DNA of 64,000 nucleotides from Chryseobacterium foetidum (GCF_025457425.1 NZ_JAMXIA010000001.1:1984001-2048000), one strand, 5' to 3'; counted from the stretch's first letter, positions 50,418 to 59,452 are shown. Translations and numbers: made by a program. The notes: a model not told the origin generated them from the sequence alone.

Positions 50418-51113
50418 TCATTTTATCTCAAAATAAAAACCTTCTTCCTCAAGCTCTCTGTATTTTTCCTGATTAAAAGTAAACAATTTCCCTGGTCTGC
50501 CACTGCCCTCCTTTTTAAAGTTATTGGTTTCATTAAGAAGACCGTAACTCATCATTTTTTTCCTAAAATTCCTTCTGTCGATTTCCTTTCCGATGATGGT
50601 TGTATAGAGATTTTCAAGTTCAGAAAATACAAACTCATCATTCAGAAGATTAAAACCAATGGGCTGATACTGAATTTTTGTACGAAGTCTTTTTAGGGCA
50701 ATATCAATAATGGTCTGATGGTCGAAAGCCAGTTTTGTAAGCTGATTCACACTGAACCATTTTGCATCATCTGCATCAGAATCGGCAAACAATTCATGAT
50801 AAGAAGGATTCACCAAACCTAAATAAGCCACAGAAACCACCCTATTTCTCGGATCCCTACCTACATTTCCAAAAGTGTACAATTGCTCCAGAAAATCCGG
50901 TTTAATGCCAGCTTCTTCCTGCAGTTCTCTTTTTACGGCATCGTCAAGATTTTCATCATCCAAAACCAAACCTCCAGGCAAAGCCCATCCACCTTTGAAT
51001 GGATCAATATTTCTTTTAATTAAAAGAATCTGTAAATCTTTCTTATCAAAATACCCGAAAATAACGGCGTCGACGGCAACTTTAATATCCTGTAAATTTT
51101 TTGGAGAATCCAT
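50418..51113 (-). CDS. nrtR: Nudix-type transcriptional regulator, NrtR-like
   Basis: A 231-residue protein with an N-terminal Nudix domain and a C-terminal winged helix (FNLLNDEFVFSELENLYTTIIGKEIDRRNFRKKMMSYGLL...GRPGKLFTFN), the domain order of NrtR and AraR-type Nudix regulators. The Nudix box GGLVLDDENLDDAVKRELQEEAGI is fully canonical (G-x5-E-x7-RELxEExGI), so hydrolase activity may be retained. NrtR senses ADP-ribose or related nucleotides and represses NAD salvage genes. The neighbouring nadR operon and the shared site TTGCGTTA-N5-ACAC in both promoters favour NrtR over an arabinose regulator. Confidence 0.85.
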   Translation of the reverse strand: MDSPKNLQDIKVAVDAVIFGYFDKKDLQILLIKRNIDPFKGGWALPGGLVLDDENLDDAVKRELQEEAGIKPDFLEQLYTFGNVGRDPRNRVVSVAYLGLVNPSYHELFADSDADDAKWFSVNQLTKLAFDHQTIIDIALKRLRTKIQYQPIGFNLLNDEFVFSELENLYTTIIGKEIDRRNFRKKMMSYGLLNETNNFKKEGSGRPGKLFTFNQEKYRELEEEGFYFEIK

Positions 51114-51121
51114 ATTTTAAT

Positions 51122-51142
51122 TTGCGTTATGAATACACAAAA
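51122..51142. promoter_or_regulatory. Operator-like site 3 and -7 box of nrtR
   Basis: TTGCGTTA at 51122-51129, five bases, ACACAAAA at 51135-51142. TAATTTTG (minus strand, 51138-51145) overlaps it as the -7 box. It lies 8 bases before the nrtR start and supports autoregulation. The divergent lipoprotein gene starts at 51237. Confidence 0.6.
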
Positions 51143-51236
51143 TTAGGAATTACAAATCTTAATTACAGGATTAAAATAATATTTTTTTGAATTCATTTAA
51201 TTATTAAATTTATAATCATTTTAAAACTAAGTAATT

Positions 51237-51875
51237 ATGAGAAAATTAATCTTAACAATCTGTGCAGCATCTGCATTTGTTGCCTGCGACAAAATGAATA
51301 AGGATGTAAAAACAGGTTCAGACGCAACCTCAACTAACGAAAAAGAAGAATGGAAACCCGTAGATTCTGCAACCGCCACCAAAGCATGGATAGAATACGC
51401 AACTCCCGGAGATATGCAGAAAATGCTCGCAAAATCCGATGGAGTATGGATGGGAGAAAACACCATGTGGATGGCGGACGGAGGTAAACCGATGACAAGC
51501 AAGTCAACAACTACAAACAAAATGATTTTTGACGGTCGCTACCAAACCAGCGAACACAAAGGAGATTTTATGGGAATGCCATTTGAAGGAATGAGCATTA
51601 CAGGATACGATAATTCCAAAAACAAATTCGTCAGTACGTGGATAGACAATATGGGAACCGGATTTATGAACATGGAAGGCGACTGGAACGCTTCCAAAAA
51701 ATCCATCGAATTTAAAGGAAAAATGACAGACCCATCAAGACCCGGAAAAGACTGCGACGTGAGGGAAGTCTATACTTTTGTGGACGACACCCATCAGACC
51801 CTGGAAATGTTTGGCCCTGATGCCAAAACAGGCAAAGAGTTTAAGACCATGGAAATAAAATATACCAAAAAATAA
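51237..51875 (+). CDS. DUF1579-domain lipoprotein
   Basis: A 212-residue lipoprotein: signal MRKLILTICAASAFVAC with the lipobox Cys at residue 17, a Lys/Thr/Ser spacer, then the DUF1579 core (MLAKSDGVWMGENTMWMADGGKPMTSKSTTTNKMIFDGRYQTSEHKGDFMGMPFEGMSITGYDNSKNKFVSTWIDNMGTGFM). The fold is a lipocalin-like barrel; function unknown. It is divergent from nrtR; the 120-base space between them holds the operator-like site 3, but that site sits on the nrtR side. Confidence 0.88.
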   Translation: MRKLILTICAASAFVACDKMNKDVKTGSDATSTNEKEEWKPVDSATATKAWIEYATPGDMQKMLAKSDGVWMGENTMWMADGGKPMTSKSTTTNKMIFDGRYQTSEHKGDFMGMPFEGMSITGYDNSKNKFVSTWIDNMGTGFMNMEGDWNASKKSIEFKGKMTDPSRPGKDCDVREVYTFVDDTHQTLEMFGPDAKTGKEFKTMEIKYTKK

Positions 51876-51916
51876 ATACGGAAACCGCCTTAATACACGC
51901 AGTTTAATTCAAAGAA

Positions 51917-51945
51917 AAAATCCGCAGAAAAAATCTGCGGATTCA
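51917..51945 (+). terminator. Terminator after the DUF1579 lipoprotein gene
   Basis: AATCCGCAGA pairs perfectly with TCTGCGGATT around a 5-base A-rich loop. Confidence 0.8.
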
Positions 51946-51963
51946 CTTATTTCAAGCCATTCC

Positions 51964-51998
51964 ACCTGGCTCTTTTTACTTTTTACCTGGCTCTTTCT
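51964..51998. repeat. Short heptad-phased repeat at the 3' end of lepA (word ACCTGGC)
   Basis: Units ACCTGGC, TCTTTTT, ACTTTTT, ACCTGGC, TCTTTCT: the first and fourth are identical and 21 bases apart. A weaker member of the heptad class. Confidence 0.45.
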
Positions 51999-53795
51999 TT
52001 AGTCATTCAACTTCAAAACAGCCATAAACGCCGATTGCGGTACTTCTACCCTTCCAATCTGCTTCATTTTTTTCTTTCCTTCTTTCTGCTTTTCAAGAAG
52101 CTTTCTCTTTCTTGAAATATCACCACCATAACATTTTGCGGTAACGTCTTTTCTTAAAGCTTTGATGGTTTCTCTTGCGATAACTTTCGCCCCCAAAGCT
52201 GCCTGAACAGCGATATCAAACTGCTGTCTCGGGATCAGTTCGCGCAGTTTCTCACACATTTTTTTACCAATATAGTAAGCATTCGAATCGTGAATCAATG
52301 AAGATAAAGCATCTACCATATCTCCGTTGATCAGAATATCCATTTTTACAAGTTTGGAAGAACGCATTCCGATTGGCGAATAATCGAACGACGCATATCC
52401 TTTCGAAATAGATTTCAGACGGTCATAAAAATCGAAAACAACCTCAGCCAAAGGCATATTGAAGGTCAATTCCACTCTGTCTGCAGTCAGATAACTTTGG
52501 TTAACGATTTCACCTCTTTTCTCGATACAAAGCGTCATTACAGAACCCACAAAATCAGATTTTGTAATGATTGAAGCCTTGATATAAGGCTCTTCCACTC
52601 TGTCTAAAAGATTGGGATCAATCATTTCAGACGGGTTGTTGATTAAAATGGTTGTTTCAGGATCTTTCTTGGAATATCCGTGGTAAGAAACGTTGGGAAC
52701 CGTCGTGATCACGTTCATATCAAACTCTCTTTCAAGTCTTTCCTGAACAATTTCCATGTGAAGCATTCCTAAGAATCCGCAACGGAAACCAAAACCAAGT
52801 GCTGCCGAACTTTCCGGTTCGAAAACCAGAGAAGCATCATTCAGTCTTAATTTTTCAAGTGAAAATCTCAATTCTTCGAAATCTTCAGATTCAATAGGGT
52901 AAATTCCGGCAAAAACCATTGGCTTTACTTCCTCAAAACCGTCAATCGGTGCTTCAGCAGGATTCACAAAAGAAGTAATGGTATCTCCCACCTTCACCTC
53001 GCGGGCATCTTTGATTCCGGAAATAATGTAACCTACATCACCACATTCAATCGTTTTCTTCGGAACCTGTTTCAGTTTCAAAGTTCCAACCTCATCAGCA
53101 CCATATTCTTTTCCTGTAGCGAAAAATTTAATCTTTTCGTTTTTAGAAATACTTCCGTTCACTACTTTAAAATACGCTTCAATTCCTCTGAACGGGTTGT
53201 ACACAGAGTCAAAAATCAACGCCTGAAGCGGTGCCTTCGGATCTCCAACAGGAGCAGGAATTCTTGCAACAATCTGCTCCAACAAATCGTGAACCCCTTC
53301 ACCGGTTTTCCCCGAAACACGAAGTACATCTTCATATTTACAGCCAATCAGTCCCATAATCTCGTCAGTAACTTCCTCAGGATTTGCAGACGGAAGGTCA
53401 ATTTTATTCAGAATCGGAATAATCTCCAGATCATTTTCCAAAGCAAGATACAGATTGCTAATCGTTTGTGCCTGAATACTTTGCGCAGCATCCACAATCA
53501 GAAGTGCACCTTCACAAGCAGCAATTGAACGGGAAACTTCGTAAGAAAAATCCACGTGTCCCGGAGTATCGATAAGATTTAAAATATATTTTTCGCCATT
53601 AAGCTCATAATCCATCTGGATGGCGTGAGATTTTATCGTGATCCCACGTTCTTTTTCCAGATCCATATCATCAAGCGTCTGAGACTGTAATTCTCTCTGA
53701 GTCACCGTGTTGGTATACTCCAAAAGACGGTCTGCCAAAGTAGATTTACCGTGGTCAATATGGGCAATTATGCAAAAATTTCGTATGTTTTTCAT
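51999..53795 (-). CDS. lepA: Elongation factor 4 (LepA)
   Basis: A 598-residue translational GTPase that acts on stalled or back-translocating ribosomes. G1 [19 protein letters not shown] near residue 10, G3 [14 protein letters not shown] near 75, G4 LNKIDLP near 130; the LepA-specific C-terminal domain has [23 protein letters not shown]-type sequence and the ending [41 protein letters not shown]. Length and end are exactly as in the family. Monocistronic. Confidence 0.98.
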   Translation of the reverse strand: MKNIRNFCIIAHIDHGKSTLADRLLEYTNTVTQRELQSQTLDDMDLEKERGITIKSHAIQMDYELNGEKYILNLIDTPGHVDFSYEVSRSIAACEGALLIVDAAQSIQAQTISNLYLALENDLEIIPILNKIDLPSANPEEVTDEIMGLIGCKYEDVLRVSGKTGEGVHDLLEQIVARIPAPVGDPKAPLQALIFDSVYNPFRGIEAYFKVVNGSISKNEKIKFFATGKEYGADEVGTLKLKQVPKKTIECGDVGYIISGIKDAREVKVGDTITSFVNPAEAPIDGFEEVKPMVFAGIYPIESEDFEELRFSLEKLRLNDASLVFEPESSAALGFGFRCGFLGMLHMEIVQERLEREFDMNVITTVPNVSYHGYSKKDPETTILINNPSEMIDPNLLDRVEEPYIKASIITKSDFVGSVMTLCIEKRGEIVNQSYLTADRVELTFNMPLAEVVFDFYDRLKSISKGYASFDYSPIGMRSSKLVKMDILINGDMVDALSSLIHDSNAYYIGKKMCEKLRELIPRQQFDIAVQAALGAKVIARETIKALRKDVTAKCYGGDISRKRKLLEKQKEGKKKMKQIGRVEVPQSAFMAVLKLND

Positions 53796-53894
53796 TTAAG
53801 AACTATGTAATTTGCAAAGATAACAAAATGCAGGATAATTCCTCAGTCTTAATCAGGTACAGCAGAAATTAATTTTGCATCAGAATAATTTTCA

Positions 53895-53991
53895 GGAGCT
53901 GAATCCCGCTGTCCACTGTATCTTTTTTGCGGCGGCCTCCTCTTCGTTGCGTCCGCCACAAAAAAGGATGCCGTTTCCATCGGGGCTAGGG
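53895..53991. repeat. Conserved interspersed hairpin repeat (GGAGCTGAATCCCGCTGTCC ... CGGGGCTAGGG)
   Basis: The element starts GGAGCTGAATCCCGCTGTCC, has arms TATCTTTTTTGCGGCGG and CCGCCACAAAAAAGGATG that pair over about 16 bases around a loop, and ends ATCGGGGCTAGGG. I recall close relatives in many Flavobacteriia, between genes and in many copies. Confidence 0.65.
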
Positions 53992-54041
53992 TATTGTTTT
54001 TTGTTTTCACTTATGTTTTAAAAAAGAAAAGGATCGTGATA

Positions 54042-54101
54042 TAGACCACCCCGTCTCAATTTTCCCTGAAAATCGAGCCACCCCTCCAGTGGAGGGGAAT
54101 T
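54042..54101. repeat. Interspersed repeat with CCCCTCC-AGT-GGAGGGG palindrome
   Basis: ACCACCCCGTCTCAATTTTC, a short inner hairpin (ATTTTC-CCT-GAAAAT), then CCACCCCTCCAGTGGAGGGG. A repeat type familiar from Chryseobacterium intergenic regions. Confidence 0.6.
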
Positions 54102-54151
54102 GCGTTTGTTGTATTTACATGAATACTAAAAAAACAGTGAATACCATAAAG

Positions 54152-54257
54152 TTTGTCATCCTGAAACCTTTAGGTTCGACGAAGTCAAAGGATCTCAACT
54201 TGACTCTTTCCACATTACATTTCTAATACTGCGTTGAGATCCCTACGGGATGACAAA
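54152..54257. repeat. Interspersed GTCATCC...GGATGAC hairpin repeat
   Basis: TTTGTCATCC (54152-54161) pairs with GGATGACAAA (54248-54257), and GGATCTCAAC (54190-54199) with GTTGAGATCC (54233-54242). A small AACCT/AGGTT palindrome sits in the left arm. A two-stem element, also common in Flavobacteriia. Confidence 0.7.
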
Positions 54258-54403
54258 CAGGGTGGATAGTATTGCAAACAAGAATATTTCGGGCAGATAA
54301 TCATATTATTCAACGTAAAATTTAGTTCTAACCAAACAAAGTTTCAAAATATTCTTTGAATCATTTAACATAAAATCTTTACCTTTTCATTCCAAAATTT
54401 CAC

Positions 54404-56716
54404 ATGAAGTCTAAACTTATTTTTAAAATGAAAAAAGCGCTCTTACTTCTTTTAATTATACCTTTTACACAGATCAAATCGCAGTGGATTGAGAAAGCTC
54501 CAGAAAATCCTGAAGAATTTGTCAATCCTCTTATAGGAACACTTTCCAAACCTTCCCTTTCCAACGGAAACACTTATCCCGCCGTTGCCGTCCCGCACGG
54601 AATGAATCTCTGGGCGCCCCAAACCGGAAAAAACGGAAACGGCTGGCAATACACTTACGATGCCGATAAAATAAAAGGAATCAAACAGACGCACCAACCT
54701 TCCCCATGGATGAACGATTACGGAATGTTTTCCATCATGCCTGTGACCGGAAAGATGCGTTTCAGTGAAGACGAAAGAGCAAGTTGGTTTTCCCACAAAT
54801 CTGAAGTTTCAAAACCGTATTACTACAGTGTTTATCTTGCTGATCACAACGTCACTGCCGAACTCACACCAACAGAAAGAGCCGCCCAGATGCGACTCAC
54901 TTACCCAGAATCAGGAGAATCTTGGTTTGTGGTGGATGCTTTTGATAAAGGTTCAGGCATTACCATTATTCCCTCCGAAAACAAAATTGTTGGTTATTCC
55001 ACAAAATATTCACGGGGAAAACTGGTCGGTTTTAAAAATTATTTCGTGATTTATGCCGATAAGCCTTTCACCAAATATTCAACATGGAAAGACAAAGATT
55101 TTGTAAAAGATGCGCTTGACATTACCGGTGATCACTGTGGTGCCGTTGTAGGTTTTGCCACGAAAAAAGGTGAAAAAGTGAATTTGAGAATTGCATCATC
55201 TTTCATCAGTTTGGAGCAGGCAGAATTAAATTTAGAAAGGGAACTCAGCAAAGATTCTTTTGATCAAACCTTAAACAAAGCCAAAACAGCTTGGAATCAA
55301 AAGCTCAAAAGAGTGGAAGTCGCTGGTGGAACAGTCGATCAGATGCGTACTTTTTATTCGTGTCTGTACAGAATGCTTTGCTTTCCGCACAAAATGTATG
55401 AGGTAGATAAAGACGGAAAGATCGTGCATTACAGCCCGTATTCTGGAAAAACAGAAGCAGGATACCGCTTTGCAGGAACCGGTTTTTGGGATACATTCAG
55501 AGCGCTCTACCCTTTTCTGAATCTTGTTTATCCCGACATCAATATTGAAATGCAGAAAGGTTTGATCAACGATTACAAAGAAGGCGGCTGGCTTCCGGAA
55601 TGGTCGAGTCCCTCCTATTCTGATATTATGATCGGAAATAATTCTGCATCTGTTGTGGCTGATGCGTACATCAAAGGTTTGAGAGGTTATGATATTGAAA
55701 CGCTGTATCAGGCTTTACTTCATGGTGCCAACAATGCCGGTCCGCAAGCAACGGGAAGGCTTGGAGTTGAGTATTATAACAAATTAGGATATGTTCCTTA
55801 TGATGTAAAGATCAACGAAAATGCAGCCAGAACTTTAGAATACGCCTACGATGATTTTGCCATCGCCCAACTCGGAAAAGCCTTGGGAAAGCCCGAATCT
55901 GAATGGAAAGAATACTACAGACGTTCTCAGAATTTCCAGAAAGTGATCGATCCGGATACAAAACTGGCTCGTGGCAGAAATCAGGACGGAAGTTTTCAGA
56001 CACCTTTCAATCCTTTTAAATGGGGAGATGCGTTTACAGAAGGAAATTCGTGGCATTATACGTGGTCGGTATTTCAGGATATTGACGGGCTGGCAAAGCT
56101 GATGGGTGGAAGAAAAGCGTTTTCTAAAAATTTAGATAAAATATTTGAGCTTCCTCCGGTTTTTGATAATTCCTATTATGGCTCAACCATCCACGAAATT
56201 CAGGAGATGGTCAACGCCAACATGGGACAGTATGCCCACGGAAATCAGCCTGCACAGCACATTATTTACCTTTACAACTATTCCGGTGAGCCGTGGAAAA
56301 CGCAATATTGGGTTCGTGAAACGATGAACCGACTCTACCAACCGACACCAGACGGATATTGTGGCGATGAAGACAACGGACAAACCTCAGCTTGGTATAT
56401 TTTCTCGGCTTTGGGGTTTTATCCTGTCACTCCGGCAACCGATCAGTACGTTTTGGGCGCTCCACTATTTAAAAATGCTAAAATTCATCTGGAAAACGGA
56501 AAAACCATTGAAATAAAAGCGGACAGGAACAGCGAAGAAAACCGCTATGTCAATTCATTAAAGTTCAACGGAAAGAAATATTCGAAAAACTGGCTCAGCC
56601 ATCAGGAGTTGATGAAAGGTGCCAATTTAAAATTTGAAATGACTTCTCAACCGAATAAAGAACGAGGAACCGACGAAAAAGATTTTCCTTACTCCTATTC
56701 GACAGAAAAAAAATAA
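54404..56716 (+). CDS. Exported GH92 alpha-mannosidase
   Basis: A 770-residue exported glycoside hydrolase. Signal sequence MKKALLLLLIIPFTQIKS; the start may be ATG 54404 or 54428, the latter giving the usual MKK beginning. GH92 hallmarks: VNPLIGTLSKPSLSNGNTYPAVAVPHGMNLWAPQTG near the N-terminus, HQPSPWMNDYGMFSIMP, FWDTFRALYPFLNLVYPD and ending domain with GYCGDEDNGQTSAWYIFSALGFYPVTP, which contains the catalytic acid/base region. GH92 enzymes are calcium-dependent exo-alpha-mannosidases, active on N-glycans or yeast mannan. The gene stands alone, without a SusCD pair. Confidence 0.95.
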   Translation: MKSKLIFKMKKALLLLLIIPFTQIKSQWIEKAPENPEEFVNPLIGTLSKPSLSNGNTYPAVAVPHGMNLWAPQTGKNGNGWQYTYDADKIKGIKQTHQPSPWMNDYGMFSIMPVTGKMRFSEDERASWFSHKSEVSKPYYYSVYLADHNVTAELTPTERAAQMRLTYPESGESWFVVDAFDKGSGITIIPSENKIVGYSTKYSRGKLVGFKNYFVIYADKPFTKYSTWKDKDFVKDALDITGDHCGAVVGFATKKGEKVNLRIASSFISLEQAELNLERELSKDSFDQTLNKAKTAWNQKLKRVEVAGGTVDQMRTFYSCLYRMLCFPHKMYEVDKDGKIVHYSPYSGKTEAGYRFAGTGFWDTFRALYPFLNLVYPDINIEMQKGLINDYKEGGWLPEWSSPSYSDIMIGNNSASVVADAYIKGLRGYDIETLYQALLHGANNAGPQATGRLGVEYYNKLGYVPYDVKINENAARTLEYAYDDFAIAQLGKALGKPESEWKEYYRRSQNFQKVIDPDTKLARGRNQDGSFQTPFNPFKWGDAFTEGNSWHYTWSVFQDIDGLAKLMGGRKAFSKNLDKIFELPPVFDNSYYGSTIHEIQEMVNANMGQYAHGNQPAQHIIYLYNYSGEPWKTQYWVRETMNRLYQPTPDGYCGDEDNGQTSAWYIFSALGFYPVTPATDQYVLGAPLFKNAKIHLENGKTIEIKADRNSEENRYVNSLKFNGKKYSKNWLSHQELMKGANLKFEMTSQPNKERGTDEKDFPYSYSTEKK

Positions 56717-56723
56717 TAAAACT

Positions 56724-56757
56724 AAAAATTGCCTCAGAAAACGAGGCAATTTTTTTA
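56724..56757. terminator. Bidirectional terminator after GH92
   Basis: AAAAATTGCCTC pairs with GAGGCAATTTTT around a 7-base loop; it also serves the convergent gene ending at 56755. Confidence 0.85.
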
Positions 56758-57783
56758 TTCTGTAAAGACGAAATCTCCTGTGAGCGGGTCAATGTATATT
56801 TTTGTTATCGTTCCGTTTTTAAACCCATATCCTTTAGTCACTTTTCTGCTGGAGCCGGAATCGATTGCCACACCAATAGCTGCGCCAACCATGCCTCCGG
56901 CCATTGCTCCTACCAACGCACCTGTTCCCATTTTTTCCGGAAACATCTGAGCTCTCGAAGCCATTATATAACTTCTGGAGTTGTCTTTTTTAACTTCATT
57001 AAATCCTGTTGCCGTACCGATATACTGAATTCCATTATCTACATAACAGAAAACTTCAGCCATAGAAATACTGAGGTCCTGCCTGTTGTCTATCTTTTTC
57101 ACTTCACCTTTTTTGTTTTTTACTAAGATGTGATTTGGGTCGGGAGTCTGTTCAAAAAAAGTTTTAAAATTAAAGTAAACTCCATCTTTTAAAATATTTC
57201 CATTCAGTGCTTTATTATTTTTTGAAAGATAGGCGTCGTAATTCTCCAACTCCTTTTCCGGAATATAGTAGCTCAAGACGGGACTTGTGTAAGAATTTTT
57301 TATAAATTCTGTGATGATTTCAGAGGTGGTCTGAGCCAGATTTTTTGCCACTTTGGAATCTGAATTTAATTCTACAAAAACATTGTCAAACCGATCTATG
57401 AAATAATACTTATCATTTCTTTTCAGAAAACTGGAGATTCTTATTTTAGCTTTTGCAAAGTTCATTACATCATTAGGAGCCTGTTCATTGTAAATTTTCA
57501 GTTCTTCAAGAAGAATGGTAATATCATTACTCCCACCCGTTTTATTATCTTCTGAAAATTTCTTTGACAAAAAATCACTTACATCCTGCTCAGCAAGTTT
57601 TATATCAGCAGTTCCTCTCTTATTCGTTATTGACCCAACATTTTTATCCTGTCTAAGATCCTTTACATTAAGAGATCTTTTGCGAGAACTCTTATCTTTT
57701 AAGCTTTGTTTTAAATCGATATTAACCGTTTCCTGCGCAGATAAAAGTACAGTAGCAAAGAGGAATAAAAGTATTTTCTTCAT
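56755..57783 (-). CDS. Exported protein with glycine-zipper segment, paralogue 1
   Basis: A 342-residue protein with a signal peptide (MKKILLFLFATVLLSAQ). After a mixed alpha/beta region, residues about 290-310 are a Gly/Ala-rich zipper (GALVGAMAGGMVGAAIGVAID), and the end is IYIDPLTGDFVFTE. It is related throughout to the gene at 57818: similar start (TVNIDLKQSLKDKSSRKRSLNVKDLRQDKNVGSI) and the same D-P-L-T-G ending. No known domain recognised. Probably a periplasmic or outer-membrane-associated protein; the pair most likely works together. Confidence 0.75.
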   Translation of the reverse strand: MKKILLFLFATVLLSAQETVNIDLKQSLKDKSSRKRSLNVKDLRQDKNVGSITNKRGTADIKLAEQDVSDFLSKKFSEDNKTGGSNDITILLEELKIYNEQAPNDVMNFAKAKIRISSFLKRNDKYYFIDRFDNVFVELNSDSKVAKNLAQTTSEIITEFIKNSYTSPVLSYYIPEKELENYDAYLSKNNKALNGNILKDGVYFNFKTFFEQTPDPNHILVKNKKGEVKKIDNRQDLSISMAEVFCYVDNGIQYIGTATGFNEVKKDNSRSYIMASRAQMFPEKMGTGALVGAMAGGMVGAAIGVAIDSGSSRKVTKGYGFKNGTITKIYIDPLTGDFVFTE

Positions 57784-57817
57784 CTTACATGTGATTAAAT
57801 TTCCAATAAAAATTGAT

Positions 57818-58843
57818 CTATTTTTTCATAAAGTCCTGTGGCAAAATATAATTTCCAGTCAAAGGATCAAGAATTACTTCTGATCCGGCCATAGCACTCC
57901 TCTTTTTTGCAGCTTTGGCATCAATTGCCGTAATGGCAACATTGGCAACTACACTACCGATGATACCCGCCACACCGCCACCAAGCATAATCATTGGAGA
58001 ATTTGATTCGGGGTAAAGTTCCTCTTTTTTAGCTTCAATGAAAAGTCCCTGATCGTCTCTGAAAATCTCAACATAACCAACAGGAATCGTTTTAAACGGA
58101 ACACCATTATGAACAAATGCATAATAATTTCTGATGGGCTCTTTCTTATCTCCGTTAACGGCTTTTGTAACAACACCTTTTTTGTCGGTTTCAATCGTAA
58201 ATCCCTGCTCAGGCTTGTGCGTAAAAAAGCTGTAGTAATCTTTGTAAACACCTTCTTTAAGTTCGTCTGTCTTCAGAATTTCCAGTTTATCTTTCAAAAC
58301 TGTGGTATAATTTGGAAGTTCAGTTTCTGACACTGCAAAATCCCATTGTTTAGCTTCGTATGATTTTTTCATCAGTTCTGTGAAAGTCAGCGTCAGTTTC
58401 TTAGAAAGACTTTGCGCCAGATAAGGCGTTGTACGGGACGAAACCGTGGTCACAGTATCTTTACGGTAAAGAAAATGATATCCATCTTCTTTTTTGATAA
58501 ACGTACTTGCCCGGATTTCAAGTTTTCCGATGGAAAATTTTTCCTGTTTATCTTCAGTAAGCGCAATATTTTCGAGAAGCAGAACCAGTTCTTCGTTTCC
58601 TCGCACAGGATTGTATTTGTAAAACCAGTTCTTAAAATCTGTTTCAGCATTGTTTTCGAAAACCAGATTGACCTGATCTTTATGATACACCACCGAGCCA
58701 ATCTCCGGATTGGATCTTTTATCGATTACTGTGAAGCTCTTATAATTTGCTTTGCTGTTTTTAATTGATTTTGAAAGATCAATAGTTTCGGTTTTCTGCG
58801 AAAAGGCCAGAAACGGCAGTAACAGAAAGATAAATTTTGTCAT
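57818..58843 (-). CDS. Exported protein with glycine-zipper segment, paralogue 2
   Basis: A 341-residue protein with signal MTKFIFLLLPFLAFSQ. It parallels its downstream neighbour: ETIDLSKSIKNSKANYKSFTVIDKRSNPEIGSVVYHKDQVNLVF at the start, FYKYNPVRGNEELVLLLENIALTED, then a Gly-rich stretch MIMLGGGVAGIIGSVVANVAITAI near residue 285 and the ending VILDPLTGNYILP. The genes are 34 bases apart, transcribed together from a TACTTTTG box at 58859-58866. Function unknown. Confidence 0.75.
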   Translation of the reverse strand: MTKFIFLLLPFLAFSQKTETIDLSKSIKNSKANYKSFTVIDKRSNPEIGSVVYHKDQVNLVFENNAETDFKNWFYKYNPVRGNEELVLLLENIALTEDKQEKFSIGKLEIRASTFIKKEDGYHFLYRKDTVTTVSSRTTPYLAQSLSKKLTLTFTELMKKSYEAKQWDFAVSETELPNYTTVLKDKLEILKTDELKEGVYKDYYSFFTHKPEQGFTIETDKKGVVTKAVNGDKKEPIRNYYAFVHNGVPFKTIPVGYVEIFRDDQGLFIEAKKEELYPESNSPMIMLGGGVAGIIGSVVANVAITAIDAKAAKKRSAMAGSEVILDPLTGNYILPQDFMKK

Positions 58844-58858
58844 TTCTAAATTTTATCT

Positions 58859-58866
58859 CAAAAGTA
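58859..58866 (-). promoter_or_regulatory. -7 box (TACTTTTG) of the paralogue pair
   Basis: TACTTTTG on the minus strand matches TAnnTTTG, 15 bases before the ATG at 58843 and directly after the preceding terminator. Confidence 0.5.
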
Positions 58867-58879
58867 TGAATTTAAATCA

Positions 58880-58913
58880 AACGACCCTCACAAAATCAAT
58901 TGCGAGGGTCGTT
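58880..58913 (-). terminator. Terminator after the Spy-like gene
   Basis: AACGACCCTC and GAGGGTCGTT form a perfect 10-bp stem. Confidence 0.75.
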
Positions 58914-58950
58914 CAAACATTAAAAAAATAAACTATTATGTAGACTGCTT

Positions 58951-59445
58951 TTACGGTGTTGAGCCTTTTTTGTTTCCGTGAGGTTTTCTTTCGTTCATTT
59001 TATCTCTCATCATCGACTCAGAATTAAAAAGCTTCAACACCTTTTGGCAAGGGATTACTTTCTGCATTTTTTCTGCATATTCTTTTCTGTTATCCAGCAT
59101 CTGTTGTCCTACATCAAAACTTTGATTCAATTTTGTTTTGGCTTCTTCTTCAGAAAGCGTTTCAGGATTAAAATCAGAATCAAACTGTGATTTAATCTGT
59201 TTCTGCTTATCCATATATTCATTGTACAGTTTTGTGAATTCTTCCTTATCGTCGGCATCAATATTCAACTGCTCCAGCACCATATTATTCCGGAATTTGA
59301 TAAGCAAAGCCTTCCTTTCTTCCGGTGACATTTTATTGATAATTTCTTTGCGCTGCTTGGGATCCATCTTCTTCCAGTCGTACTCTTTCTGGGCATAGAT
59401 TCCAAGACTGCAGAACGCAAATAATATTAAAAAAAGTTTTTTCAT
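58951..59445 (-). CDS. Spy/LTXXQ-like periplasmic protein of the sigma-factor operon
   Basis: A 164-residue exported helical protein; start set at ATG 59445 (MKKLFLILFAFCSLGIYAQ). The helical region MDPKQRKEIINKMSPEERKALLIKFRNNMVLEQLNIDADDKEEFTKLYNEYMDKQKQIKSQF resembles Spy/CpxP-type chaperones and the proteins annotated as sensors of ECF sigma factors in Flavobacteriia. It is 7 bases downstream of the anti-sigma-like gene, in the operon with the sigma factor, so it likely feeds an envelope signal to that pair. Confidence 0.8.
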   Translation of the reverse strand: MKKLFLILFAFCSLGIYAQKEYDWKKMDPKQRKEIINKMSPEERKALLIKFRNNMVLEQLNIDADDKEEFTKLYNEYMDKQKQIKSQFDSDFNPETLSEEEAKTKLNQSFDVGQQMLDNRKEYAEKMQKVIPCQKVLKLFNSESMMRDKMNERKPHGNKKGSTP

Positions 59446-59452
59446 CTTCTGT

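Noticed and set aside
48879-51113. DarTG-type or other anti-phage ADP-ribosylation system
   Set aside because: There is no toxin ADP-ribosyltransferase in the group; nadR and the Nudix regulator point to NAD metabolism instead.
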